Assembly (NCBI GenBank): GCA_002304435.1
Contig: NEUZ01000005.1
Coordinates: 1-45,312, forward strand
Origin: Opitutia bacterium Tous-C8FEB
Lineage (GTDB): Bacteria; Verrucomicrobiota; Verrucomicrobiia; Opitutales; Opitutaceae
DNA length: 45,312 bases
Reading direction: 5' to 3'
The position numbers and the translations under genes were made by a program. This document shows, one piece after another, positions 8,944-17,538 of the stretch. How positions within the stretch are numbered: position 1 is the first letter of the stretch; each line of letters starts with the position of its first letter. Under the pieces are notes generated by a model that was not told where the DNA came from, searched no databases, and saw nothing but the letters and a program-made list of their open reading frames with translations.

Positions 8944-10335
8944 TCACAGCGCGGCCCGCAGGCGCTCTAGGCGGGCGCGGACGCGTTCGCGGCTCAGGAC
9001 GCGCATCATCCCGGTCAGACTGGGGCCCACATTGGAGCCCGAGACCGCCAGCCGCACGACCGCCTGGTAGTCGCCAAAGGCTAGACCGCCCCGCGCGGCG
9101 AGGGCCTTGATGCCCTCCTCGAGCGCCAAGTCGGTGCCGAAGTCGAGCCCCGGCAGGGCCGCGAGGACCTCGTCCAACCGCGCGCGCGGGTCGCCCTTGG
9201 CCAGCACCTTCTCGCGCACCTTGGCATCAATTGGGAACTCCTCGGTGAAGAAGTGCGCCGCGTAGGCCGGCAACTCCTCCAGTCCCTTGAGCTTCGGCTG
9301 GCAGAGCAACGCCACCTCGCGGAAGTACCCCGCCTCCGCAGCCAACCCGGCCGCGCCCGTAGCGCCCGCCCGCGTGTGTTGCTCCCGCGCCCGCGCCACG
9401 AAGGCGTCCGCCGGCAGCTCAAGCAGGTAAGTCTGGTTCATATGCGCCAGCTTCCGGTCATCGAAGCGCGCGTTGCTCTGGTTCACGCCCGGCAGGTCGA
9501 ACAGCCGCACGATCTCGGCCAGCGGCAGCTTCTCGCGGTCGTCGCCCGGGTTCCAACCCAGCAGGCAGAGAAAGTTCACCAACGCCTCAGGCAGGTAGCC
9601 GCGGCGTTGGTACTCCTCAATCAGCGCGCCCTGGTCTCGCTTCGACATCTTGCCCGGGCCGTTCTGCTTCAGAATGAGCGGAATGTGGGCGAACACCGGC
9701 GGCGGCGCACCAAAGCCTTGGTACAGGTGCACGTGCTTGCTCGTGTTCGAAAGGTGATCCTCACCCCGGATCACGTGCGTGACCCGCATCGCGATGTCGT
9801 CGACCACGTTCACGAGGTGAAAGACTGGGTTCCCGTCCGAACGCACGATCACGAAATCCTCGTCCTCCACCCGCTCCACCCGGCCGCGGATCCGGTCGTC
9901 GATCACCACCGGCGCCGCCGCCACCTTGGTCACGGTCTTGCCGCGGTGCTCATCAAACACCTCGCGCCGCTCGCCCTCCAAGCGGAACCACACGGCACCG
10001 TCCTTCTCATAGGCCCGACCGAGATCGCGCAGGCGATTGACGTACTCGCGGTAGATCTCCGTCCGCTCGCTCTGCCGGTACGGACCACAATCCCCGCCAC
10101 CGCTGGCCCCGAAGCGCGGACCTTCGTCCCAGTTCAAACCTAGCCAGGTGAGGCTCTCGTAGATCAGCCTCAGGTACTCGTCGCTATTGCGCTCCTTGTC
10201 CGTGTCCTCGATGCGCAGAATGAAGGTCCCGCCGGTGTGGCGGGCGTACAGCCAGTTGAATAAGGCCGTGCGGGCGCTCCCGATATGGAAGAAACCGGTC
10301 GGACTGGGCGCGAAGCGAACGCGGACGGGAGACAT
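8944..10335 (-). CDS. gltX: Glutamyl-tRNA synthetase
   Basis: Class I enzyme charging tRNA-Glu. The 463-residue product begins [14 protein letters not shown]. The HIGH-type motif reads HIGS at residues 17-20 and the KMSKS loop is KMSKR at 229-233. RIEDTD at 41-46 and HLSNTSKHV near 194 are family hallmarks. The ATG at 10335 is chosen over the GTG at 10356 because the conserved sequence starts there. The Cys cluster of zinc-binding GluRS is absent around residues 100-130. It is transcribed away from the AsmA-like gene, with 139 bases between the start codons. Confidence 0.96.
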   Translation of the reverse strand: MSPVRVRFAPSPTGFFHIGSARTALFNWLYARHTGGTFILRIEDTDKERNSDEYLRLIYESLTWLGLNWDEGPRFGASGGGDCGPYRQSERTEIYREYVNRLRDLGRAYEKDGAVWFRLEGERREVFDEHRGKTVTKVAAAPVVIDDRIRGRVERVEDEDFVIVRSDGNPVFHLVNVVDDIAMRVTHVIRGEDHLSNTSKHVHLYQGFGAPPPVFAHIPLILKQNGPGKMSKRDQGALIEEYQRRGYLPEALVNFLCLLGWNPGDDREKLPLAEIVRLFDLPGVNQSNARFDDRKLAHMNQTYLLELPADAFVARAREQHTRAGATGAAGLAAEAGYFREVALLCQPKLKGLEELPAYAAHFFTEEFPIDAKVREKVLAKGDPRARLDEVLAALPGLDFGTDLALEEGIKALAARGGLAFGDYQAVVRLAVSGSNVGPSLTGMMRVLSRERVRARLERLRAAL

Positions 10336-10474
10336 AAGGTCGAGGAAGGCCGGCACCGGGAAAGGGCGATCAGCCTCCGCATTCCCCGCGACCCCCGGCC
10401 GGGGCTCAATGCCGAAATCGCCCGAATTTCACTTGTCGCTGCCACCGGATTGGGGAACTCGTGTCAGGTTACCG

Positions 10475-13400
10475 ATGAAGCCGCTCAAGCTCGTCCTCTT
10501 TCTCCTCGGTGCCGGACTCCTGCTCGCCGCCGGACTCGTCGCCCTTGCCCTGCTCCCCTCCGTTCAAACCTGGGTGGCCCGCCGGGCTTTGGAGGGCTCA
10601 CCCCTCGCGGTCGAACGCGTCGCCGCCGGGATGGGCGCGGCGCGCCTGGAGGGAGTCACCTTCCGTCAACCCGGCCTCGTCGTCCGGGTCGGCTCCCTCG
10701 AGACGCGGCACTCCCTCGGCGCCTGGCTCGGCTCCCGCCGCTTGGACGCCGAGGAAATTACCGTCCGGGACGTGGTGGTCGAACGCACTCCCGCGCCCGC
10801 CGACGCCACCGCCCCCGCCAACCCGCCTGTCCCGGCGGTCACGGCCCCCGGTTCCGCCATCCCGCCGGCCTCCGGCAAGGCCGACGCACCCCCCAAGGCC
10901 TTCGCCGGCCTGCTCGACCCGGCCCGCCTCCCGTTTGACCTGCGCGTCGGCCGCCTGAGCGTGGCGGGACGGGCCAGCCTCGGGAACGGCCAGACCGCCA
11001 CGTTCGACCTCCAGGGCACCAATCTGGCCACCGGCGGCGACGGCCGACTCGAGTGGACCCTCGATTTCGCGGACGCCACCCCCGCCGCCGCCCTCCGCGG
11101 GCTTCGGTCCACTGGCACCGCCACCCTGACGCTCGCCGCCGATCGGGCACTGACCGCGGTGGGTTTGGAGACTACCCTCGCCGCCCTCGGTCCGGCGCTG
11201 CCGCCGGACCAAGTCACGCTCAGCGCGCAGGCGAACCGGGATCCCCAAGGCAAGGAAGCCTACACGATCCGGCTGGGCCTCCTCCGTCGCGGGCAGGCGG
11301 AAACCCTCCTGCAGGCCAAGGGCGGCTTCGCCCCAGCCCAAGCCGACCTCAGCGGCACCTGGGACGTGGCCCTGCGCAGCGAGCAACTGGCGGCCCTGCT
11401 CGCCGGCTTCGGCTTGCCCGAGGTCGCCGCCACGGGCGAAGGCCAATTCTCCGTGCGTCCCGACGGGACGGCCGGCGCCACGACCGGGCGCCTCCAAGCC
11501 ACGGTCTCGCGGCTCGGACAGATCTCCCCCACCCTCGCCGCCATCGGTTCGATTCAGGTGGCCGCCACCTTCGACGTGGGGCTGCAGGACCACGCGGCGC
11601 AGCTGAAGGCCTTCGATGTGGACGTCAGCGAGGCCGGCGGGCGCCGCTTCGCCCGCCTCCAACTTACCCAACCCGCGACCTACCGCCTCGCGGAGCGCCA
11701 GCTCTCCCTCGCCAACCCGCAGGCCGAGGCCGCCCGGCTCGTGCTGGACGCGGTCCCGCTCGCCTGGGCCCAACCGCTGGTCCAGCCGCTCCAGATCGCG
11801 CAAGGCACGCTCTCCCTGGAACTCGCCGCCGTCGCCGAACCCGACGGCAGCCGCATTCGTCTGCAGAGCCCCGCGCCCGTCGTACTCCAGAACCTCGTGC
11901 TCCGCGAGGCCGGCGGCCGCCCGTTGGTCGAGGGCCTGACGATCTCGGCGCGCCCCACGGTCGACTACACCCGCGAGCAACTGCGCGCTTCGCTGGCGGA
12001 ATTCAGCGCCCGCTTACCCGCCGGCGACGCGGTGCAGGGGGAACTCCGGACGGAGACACGCCCCTTGACCGGCAAGCCCGCGACGACGTTCCAGGCCAAC
12101 CTCGAAGCGAAGGTGGCGACCCTGTTGCGCCCCTTCCTCGCCTTCGATCCGGGCGCCATCGAGGCCAAGGTGAACCTCGAGGGCCGCCACGAGGGGGATG
12201 CGCTGACCGTGTCTCGCGCGGAGGCCGGGGTGACGCGCGCTGGCGGCGCCCCACTGGCCCGGGTGGCGCTGCTGCAACCCGTGCGCGGCGATCTCCGGGC
12301 GGGGACCTTCTCCGCGGAAAACGCCGCCAACCCCGCTCTTCGCGTCGAGTTGGGCGAAATCCCCCTCGCTTGGGCCGGGGCCTACGTGCCCAACAGCCTA
12401 CTCACCGGTAGTCTGAGCGGCGCCGCCCTTACCCTCACTTGGGCGAACGATGGGGCCGCCACCCTGCACACCGCCTCCCCGCTCGGCCTCCGCGGGGTCA
12501 ACCTCGCCCTCGGCGGGCAGCCGCAGGTGAGCAACCTGGACCTCAGCCTAGACGCCACCGCCGTGCGGCGCGGGCAGACGCTCGGGTTCACCGTCCGCCG
12601 GCTCGAGGCCCGCCAAGGCGAGGAAGCGCTGCTGCTGGTCGAGGCCGAAGGGGAACTCACCCCAGGGCCCAAACCGGCGGGCAAAGTCAAAGGATCCGTG
12701 CAGGCCGAGGCGCTCCTCTTCCGCCAGCCGGCCCTCACCGCCCTCGTGCCGGTCGCCCAGGGCCGCATCCGCACCACCTTCGATACCACCTTCAAAGTCG
12801 GCGACGCCCTCGCGGCCAAGCTCTCCCTGACCACGAAAGGCCTTGGCGTCCGCGGCCAACCTGCCCTCGGCGATGCTGAACTCTCCTTGACCGCGCAGGC
12901 CAAGGCGGACGGCTCGGCCACCTTCGCACTGCCGCTCACAGTCACCGCTGCCGGCCGCAAGTCCGACCTCACGCTGGAGGGCTCCGTCAGCGCGGCCGCC
13001 AAGGATCAGCCCCGCACCTTCAACCTCCGGGCGACAAGCACCAACCTGGTGATCGACGACCTGCAGGCCTTTGCCGCCCTCGCACCCGCATCGTCCGGCA
13101 CGCCGGCCGCCACGGTCGCTCCCGCCGCCGCTAAGCCCACGGGCAACCGCCCCGCGGCCGCCTCCAGCTCCCGGCCCCAGACCACGGCGCCCGCGAAGTC
13201 CCCCGCGCCCGCGGCCGTCACCCCCGACCGCGCTCCGCCCTGGCGCGGCCTGCAGGGTCGGCTCGAAGTTGACCTGAAGCGGGTACTTTATGGCCGCGAC
13301 TACACCGGCCGCGGGCTCAAGGGCACCGCCACCCTCACGCCCTCGCGCTTCGCGCTGGATTCGTTGCAGGGGAGCTTCCGTGACCAGCCGTTCAATATGG

Positions 13401-14125
13401 GCGCCGCCCTCACCTTCACCCCGGGGCAGGCGCAACCCTACGCCCTGACGGGCCAGGTCGACATCTCCGGGCTCGCGATCGGCGAGGTACTCCGGGCCGC
13501 CAATCCCGGGGAAAAGCCGTTGCTCGAAAGCACCGTGAAGGTCGCCGCCAAGCTCTCCGGCCGCGGTGCGACCGTGCCCGACACCCTCGCGCGCGCCTAC
13601 GGGCAGTTCGAGGTCACCGGCGGCCCGGGGGTCCTCCGCGCCCTCGGCAAGAAAGGCCAGACGGTCAGCGCGGCCTCCACCCTGCTCGGCGTGGCGGGTG
13701 CGCTCGCCGGCTCCGGCAACACCCTCGCGCTCAGTCAACTGGGCCGGGAACTCGAGGAGATGCAGTTCGACCGCTTCAGCCTCAAGGTGGAGCGGGACGC
13801 CGCGCTGAACTTCCGCGCGACCACCATCGAGTTCCTTTCGCCCTCCAAGCGCCTCACCGGCCGCGGCGCGATGACCTACCGCGAGGGCGCCCCCTTCGAC
13901 GCGTGGCCGCTGGAGCTGGAGTTCCGCCTGGCCGGCAAGGACTTCATGGCCCGGCTGCTGAACGAGGCGCGGGTGCTCTCCGGTGAGCAAGATGACCAGG
14001 GCTACTTCCCGATGGCCGTACCCTTCACGGTCAACGGCACCCTCGCGGGCGTGAACAACTCGCTCTGGAAGGTGCTGGCCGGCTCCGCCGCCCGCGCCGG
14101 CCTCGAGGGCCTGCTCGGCCGTTAG
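10475..14125 (+). CDS. AsmA-like / large envelope-biogenesis protein
   Basis: Protein of 1216 residues with one N-terminal membrane anchor (about residues 6-28, VLFLLGAGLLLAAGLVALAL) and a very long periplasmic part made of repeated amphipathic beta-strand stretches. The opening pattern (anchor, then Ser-Pro-Leu-Ala-Val-Glu-Arg-Val and a GxARLEGVTFRQPG repeat) and the C-terminal VNGTLAGVNNSLWKVLAG resemble the AsmA/TamB/DUF748 group that assists lipid and outer-membrane protein traffic. A disordered Ala/Pro/Thr linker occurs at about 870-930. The ATG at 10475 is used; the ORF-track start lies inside gltX. Its stop overlaps that of the convergent hypothetical gene. The AsmA assignment is by overall architecture rather than a decisive motif. 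Confidence 0.65.
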   Translation: MKPLKLVLFLLGAGLLLAAGLVALALLPSVQTWVARRALEGSPLAVERVAAGMGAARLEGVTFRQPGLVVRVGSLETRHSLGAWLGSRRLDAEEITVRDVVVERTPAPADATAPANPPVPAVTAPGSAIPPASGKADAPPKAFAGLLDPARLPFDLRVGRLSVAGRASLGNGQTATFDLQGTNLATGGDGRLEWTLDFADATPAAALRGLRSTGTATLTLAADRALTAVGLETTLAALGPALPPDQVTLSAQANRDPQGKEAYTIRLGLLRRGQAETLLQAKGGFAPAQADLSGTWDVALRSEQLAALLAGFGLPEVAATGEGQFSVRPDGTAGATTGRLQATVSRLGQISPTLAAIGSIQVAATFDVGLQDHAAQLKAFDVDVSEAGGRRFARLQLTQPATYRLAERQLSLANPQAEAARLVLDAVPLAWAQPLVQPLQIAQGTLSLELAAVAEPDGSRIRLQSPAPVVLQNLVLREAGGRPLVEGLTISARPTVDYTREQLRASLAEFSARLPAGDAVQGELRTETRPLTGKPATTFQANLEAKVATLLRPFLAFDPGAIEAKVNLEGRHEGDALTVSRAEAGVTRAGGAPLARVALLQPVRGDLRAGTFSAENAANPALRVELGEIPLAWAGAYVPNSLLTGSLSGAALTLTWANDGAATLHTASPLGLRGVNLALGGQPQVSNLDLSLDATAVRRGQTLGFTVRRLEARQGEEALLLVEAEGELTPGPKPAGKVKGSVQAEALLFRQPALTALVPVAQGRIRTTFDTTFKVGDALAAKLSLTTKGLGVRGQPALGDAELSLTAQAKADGSATFALPLTVTAAGRKSDLTLEGSVSAAAKDQPRTFNLRATSTNLVIDDLQAFAALAPASSGTPAATVAPAAAKPTGNRPAAASSSRPQTTAPAKSPAPAAVTPDRAPPWRGLQGRLEVDLKRVLYGRDYTGRGLKGTATLTPSRFALDSLQGSFRDQPFNMGAALTFTPGQAQPYALTGQVDISGLAIGEVLRAANPGEKPLLESTVKVAAKLSGRGATVPDTLARAYGQFEVTGGPGVLRALGKKGQTVSAASTLLGVAGALAGSGNTLALSQLGRELEEMQFDRFSLKVERDAALNFRATTIEFLSPSKRLTGRGAMTYREGAPFDAWPLELEFRLAGKDFMARLLNEARVLSGEQDDQGYFPMAVPFTVNGTLAGVNNSLWKVLAGSAARAGLEGLLGR

Positions 14126-14667
14126 GCCGGCCGCCGCCCCGCGCCGGCGAGGCAGCCTTGCCACAAGGCTTCCTCGCCGGGGTGACCCACGGCCCGCAGC
14201 CCGGCGGCGATCGCGTCTCCCGTCGGCTCCTCCACCGCGTGCCGCGGATCCCCCGGCCAGTCGGGCCGCACGCAGCGCACCAGCGCCCAACACGCCCACG
14301 CCCGCCAACGCCGCTGCTCGCGCCGGGGCTCGTTCATCCGGTCCGCGTAATGCTGGAAATGCACCCGCGGGTTGCCGATGAACACCCCCGGCGGCACCCG
14401 CCCGACCATCCACGCCGTCGCCGCATACGGGAGCGGATAGTCCCGCAGCACGGGTTCATCTCCCCGCAGGTCCGCGCCAAATGCACGGTCGAGGCACAAC
14501 AAGGCCCGCGCGGCGAGGCCGCGTTGCCACAGGAACTGGCCGTACTCGAGGCAGTCCCGGTAAAACACCTCCCCTCGGCCGGCTTCCCGGTGCCGGTGCA
14601 GGCTCCGCCAATCCAGTTCCGGCCGCGCGGCAGGCAATTGGGGACAGGACGGTAGCGCGGGAACCAT
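14122..14667 (-). CDS. Hypothetical protein, Trp/Arg-rich, 181 residues
   Basis: I do not recognise a family. The product is soluble, with no signal peptide or membrane segment, and has an unusual number of Trp, Tyr and Arg residues (RRWRAWACWALVRCVRP, VFYRDCLEYGQFLWQRG). That composition looks helical and repeat-like, loosely resembling TPR-type scaffolds. The ATG at 14667 is preferred to the TTG at 14724 in the track. Its TAA overlaps the TAG of the AsmA-like gene tail to tail. It is divergent from the acyltransferase, with 66 bases between starts. Normal codon use in a high-GC third-position style supports a real gene. Confidence 0.6.
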   Translation of the reverse strand: MVPALPSCPQLPAARPELDWRSLHRHREAGRGEVFYRDCLEYGQFLWQRGLAARALLCLDRAFGADLRGDEPVLRDYPLPYAATAWMVGRVPPGVFIGNPRVHFQHYADRMNEPRREQRRWRAWACWALVRCVRPDWPGDPRHAVEEPTGDAIAAGLRAVGHPGEEALWQGCLAGAGRRPA

Positions 14668-14733
14668 CCCTGCCCAGTTGGTCCCAGCGCGCCCCGGCGT
14701 CAATGCCGCCGGGACCGCCGCCAAGGGTTTGGC

Positions 14734-15456
14734 TTGGCGCCCGCCCAGGTTTCTCCGAAAACGCCGGCGCTGAACGCTCCGTCCACCGCTCCCGCCACCC
14801 CGCCCCCGCCGCCGCTAGTGCACGAGGTCTCCGGCTGGCGGCGCGCGCTCCTGTGGCCCGCTGGGCTCTTGCTCCGCCTCTGGGGGCGCTCCCTGCGGTT
14901 CGAGGTCACCCCAGAGGACTTCGCCCGCTACACCAAGTGCGACGAACCGGTTGCCATCGTGCTCTGGCACAACCGGCTCTTCCTCGCCGCCGAAATCGTC
15001 CGCCGCTTCCGCACCGGCCGGCCCGCCTACGCCCTCGTCAGCGCCAGCCAAGACGGGGCCTGGCTCTCCGCGTTCTTCCATCTCGTCGGAATGCGCACGG
15101 TCCGCGGCTCCAGCAGCCGCCTCGGGCGCGAAGCCGCCACCGCCCTCGTCGACACCCTGCGCGCGGGCCACGACGTCGGGATCACGCCCGACGGCCCCCG
15201 CGGCCCCCTCTATGCGTTCAAGCCGGGCGCCCTCATCGTGGCGCGCCGCACCCACGCCCCGCTGCTGCTGGTCGGGGCGGAATTCGCGTCCGCGTGGCGC
15301 CTGCGCAGCTGGGACCGCTTCCGCGTGCCCCTACCGTTCTCCCGCGTGCGGATGCGCTGCGAGATCATCCCGGCGACCGCTCTGGCCGACCGGGACGAGG
15401 CGCTGCTCCAGATCCAGGCGCGCCTGCTCGCGCTCAACCCGGATTCGGCGGACTGA
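14734..15456 (+). CDS. Lysophospholipid acyltransferase family protein (DUF374 type)
   Basis: Membrane-associated acyltransferase of about 240 residues. WHNRLF at residues 78-83 carries the catalytic His region, followed by VSASQDG (102-108), RGSSSR (124-129) and TPDGPRGP (151-158). These blocks define the DUF374 branch of the LPLAT superfamily, which includes enzymes proposed to add secondary acyl chains to lipid A. A hydrophobic stretch at 39-50 probably binds the membrane. No ATG is available: TTG at 14734 is the longest start, and GTG at 14818 just before HEVSGWRRALL is an alternative that would remove a Pro/Ala-rich leader. The neighbouring AsmA-like gene and the distant kdtA fit an outer-membrane role. 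Confidence 0.8.
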   Translation: MAPAQVSPKTPALNAPSTAPATPPPPPLVHEVSGWRRALLWPAGLLLRLWGRSLRFEVTPEDFARYTKCDEPVAIVLWHNRLFLAAEIVRRFRTGRPAYALVSASQDGAWLSAFFHLVGMRTVRGSSSRLGREAATALVDTLRAGHDVGITPDGPRGPLYAFKPGALIVARRTHAPLLLVGAEFASAWRLRSWDRFRVPLPFSRVRMRCEIIPATALADRDEALLQIQARLLALNPDSAD

Positions 15457-15466
15457 ACGTCCAGAA

Positions 15467-16000
15467 CTAGGGGAACACCGGGGTGAGGTTCACCACCCCG
15501 CCGCTCGCGACCGTGTAGTCGGGCCCGCTGTTCCAGGTGAGGTCGTTGACCAGCACCTTGAACGTGTACCCACGGGCGGATTCCCCAAGGTTCAGACGCC
15601 ACAGGTCCGCGGCGATGCACTCCATCGGCACGCCCCGATCCCAGCTTAGCCCCGGTCCCTCGCCGCGCAGGTGCAGAGCGTTACCGAAACCAATGTTGAT
15701 GCGCGCCGTGATGGTAGTGACCACCGGCCGCCGCGCCGCGGGCAGCACGGGGGCCGGGACGGGAGCAGGAGCCGCCAGCGCGGCCGCGGGGCGGACCGGC
15801 GAAGCTGCGGGAGGGGGAACGGAGGCCGGCGTCACGGCCGGCTTCGCGGCGGGCGCTAGGGCCGCCGCCGGAGCCGGCTTGGCCACCGGGGCCTTGCGCT
15901 TCGGAGGAGCCTTCTTCGCCGGCGCCTTGGCGGCGGGGGCGGGCACGGGTTTCGTCGCTGGGGCGGGCGACACCTTGGACTTGGCAGTGGTTTTCTTCAT
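15467..16000 (-). CDS. Basic Lys/Ala/Pro-tailed protein with a putative carbohydrate-binding (CBM20/48-like) C-terminal domain
   Basis: A 177-residue protein in two parts. Residues 1-95 are low-complexity Lys/Ala/Pro with PAKKAPPKRKAPVAK-type repeats reminiscent of bacterial histone-H1-like tails. Residues 96-177 form a compact beta-rich domain (INIGFGNALHLRGEGPGLSWDRG, then FKVLVNDLTWNSGPDYTV) resembling starch/glycogen-binding CBM20 or isoamylase N-terminal CBM48 modules. There is no signal peptide. The ATG at 16000 (MKKTTAK) is chosen because the upstream ATG at 16054 overlaps a good extended -10 element. The gene ends 10 bases from the convergent acyltransferase stop. The function is unknown; the domain reading is by pattern only. 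Confidence 0.6.
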   Translation of the reverse strand: MKKTTAKSKVSPAPATKPVPAPAAKAPAKKAPPKRKAPVAKPAPAAALAPAAKPAVTPASVPPPAASPVRPAAALAAPAPVPAPVLPAARRPVVTTITARINIGFGNALHLRGEGPGLSWDRGVPMECIAADLWRLNLGESARGYTFKVLVNDLTWNSGPDYTVASGGVVNLTPVFP

Positions 16001-16049
16001 GGGTGTCGATGAAACGTCCCCCACCGAGCTGGCGGAGGGTACGGGCAAA

Positions 16050-16078
16050 ACCATAGCAAGAGCGGGGCCAACTGGCCA
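16050..16078 (-). promoter_or_regulatory. Candidate extended -10 promoter of the basic-tail protein gene
   Basis: On the minus strand the sequence reads TGGCCA, 17 bases, then TGCTATGGT, an extended -10 (TGn plus TATGGT). Both hexamers match consensus at 4 of 6 positions. A start of transcription near 16043 would leave a leader of about 40 bases before the ATG at 16000 and would exclude the upstream ATG at 16054. Confidence 0.4.
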
Positions 16079-16125
16079 GTCGCCTTTTGCCCTGTCACCC
16101 GGATGTGACGCGCCCCGCCATCCTT

Positions 16126-16148
16126 CCCCGCCGGACCGACCGGCGGGG
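16126..16148 (-). terminator. Stem-loop after the aminotransferase gene
   Basis: A perfect 9-bp stem, ccccgccgg/ccggcgggg, around the loop accga lies 11 bases past the aminotransferase stop on the minus strand. No strong T-run follows. It probably ends the lacI-oxidoreductase-aminotransferase transcript. Confidence 0.45.
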
Positions 16149-16159
16149 AGCGGATCCCA

Positions 16160-17533
16160 TCAAAGGCCGCGGCAGACCGAGTCGACCGCTTCCTCAAACA
16201 CGGCGACCGACTCGCGCAGGCAATCCTCGTCGATGCTCAGCGGGGGCGAAATCTTCACGCACTCGCCACCCACGCCCACCGGCGCGAACATCAGCAGCCC
16301 GCGATGCATACACCCCACGTTGATCCGCGTCGCCAAGTCCGGGTCCGGCGTACGCGTGCCCGGCTTAACCACCTGAATGCCCGCTACCAGGCCCTGTCCC
16401 GTGCAGCAGCCCAGCACCGCCGGATACTTGCGCTGGATGCGGTGCAGCTCCGGGTTGAACCACGCGCCCAACCGAGCGGCCCGCTCCACCAACCGCTCGT
16501 CCTCAATCACCTGCAGGTTGGCGATCGCCGCCGTCACCGCGAGGGGCGAGGCCGAATGGGTCGAGGTCATCGAACCCGGCGCATACAGGTCCATAATGTC
16601 GCGGCGCCCAATCACCGCCGCCAAGGGCAGCGAGGAGGAGATCCCCTTGCCGCAGGCAATGAGGTCTGGGGTTACGCCGTAGTGCTCAAAGCAGAACATC
16701 TTACCGGTACGGCCGAAGCCCGCCTGCACCTCGTCCATCACCAGGACGATGTCGTGCTGGCGGCACCAGGCCTCCAGCTTGCGCGCGTACTCGACGGGCA
16801 GGAAATCCGGGCCGACGCCCTGGTAGCTCTCGGTCATCACGCCCGCGATCCGGTCCGGCGTCACCCCGCGCTGCGCCAAACTGGAGAGGAACAGATCGAA
16901 GGAGGTGTCCGGATTCTTGTAGCCATCAGGAAACGGGACCTGGACGAACTGCGGGCAACACGAGCCGAGCCAGCGCTTGCCCTTGGCCATCCCGCCCGCC
17001 AGCTGGGCGCCCATCGTCCGCCCGTGGAAGGCGTTCTGGAACGTGACCATAATCGACTTGCCCGGGCCGTGCTTCTCCAGCGCGTAGGTCTTGGCCAGCT
17101 TGATGCAGTTCTCGGTCGCCTCGCTGCCCGTCGAAAGCAGGAAGACAGTCGCCCGCTCCAGCTGCGGCGCGAGGGCGCTCAGCATCCCGGTCAGCCGCGC
17201 CCGCCCCTCGTGCGGGAAGACGTACGTCGCCAGTAGCGGCCGCTCCACCGCCTCCTTGAGCGCCGCCACGATCCGCGGATGGCCGTGGCCTGCATTGGTC
17301 ACGAGCACGCCCGAGGACCAGTCAATCCAGCGGTTGCCCCAGCGGTCGGCGATGGTCGCGCCCTCCGCGTGGTGCCAGACGACGGGCGGCTGGCCGGACA
17401 TCGACCGCGGCTCGCTCCGGCGCAACTCCTCGAAGAGGGGCAGCGACTCCGGCACCGGCAGCGCGGTCTGGATGGTCCGCCAGCGCGTCTGCACGGGCGG
17501 GACGGAAACGGGGGTGAGGTTGTATTCGGCCAT
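16160..17533 (-). CDS. Class III PLP-dependent aminotransferase
   Basis: Fold-type I aminotransferase of 457 residues in the GABA/ornithine/aminosugar group. STGSEAT at 134-140 binds the cofactor phosphate. The Asp of VMDEVQAGFGRTG (Asp267) contacts the pyridine nitrogen, and Lys296 in CGKGISSSLPL forms the Schiff base. HSASPLAV further on is also conserved. The start at MAEYNLTP (17533) is supported by CCGGAG about 9 bases upstream; the track start at 17587 lies in the preceding gene. It begins 5 bases after the oxidoreductase stop, so the two are surely co-transcribed. An oxidoreductase/aminotransferase pair suggests oxidation of a hydroxyl to a ketone plus amino transfer (or the reverse) on a sugar or cyclitol. 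The actual substrate is unknown. Confidence 0.88.
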   Translation of the reverse strand: MAEYNLTPVSVPPVQTRWRTIQTALPVPESLPLFEELRRSEPRSMSGQPPVVWHHAEGATIADRWGNRWIDWSSGVLVTNAGHGHPRIVAALKEAVERPLLATYVFPHEGRARLTGMLSALAPQLERATVFLLSTGSEATENCIKLAKTYALEKHGPGKSIMVTFQNAFHGRTMGAQLAGGMAKGKRWLGSCCPQFVQVPFPDGYKNPDTSFDLFLSSLAQRGVTPDRIAGVMTESYQGVGPDFLPVEYARKLEAWCRQHDIVLVMDEVQAGFGRTGKMFCFEHYGVTPDLIACGKGISSSLPLAAVIGRRDIMDLYAPGSMTSTHSASPLAVTAAIANLQVIEDERLVERAARLGAWFNPELHRIQRKYPAVLGCCTGQGLVAGIQVVKPGTRTPDPDLATRINVGCMHRGLLMFAPVGVGGECVKISPPLSIDEDCLRESVAVFEEAVDSVCRGL

Positions 17534-17538
17534 GATGA

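Noticed and set aside
10393-10404. Palindrome CCCCGGCCGGGG, also present at 22925-22936
   Set aside because: A 12-base GC-only palindrome is expected by chance in DNA of this composition, and the two contexts differ.
12548-14413. 621-residue minus-strand ORF opposite the AsmA-like gene
   Set aside because: Composition is Gly/Ala/Arg-rich shadow sequence, and it also overlaps the convergent hypothetical gene in another frame.
16094-16109. Inverted repeat GTCAC-CCGGAT-GTGAC upstream of the basic-tail gene
   Set aside because: The arms are only 5 bp; it resembles CRP-type spacing but no supporting context was found, so it is not listed as a site.
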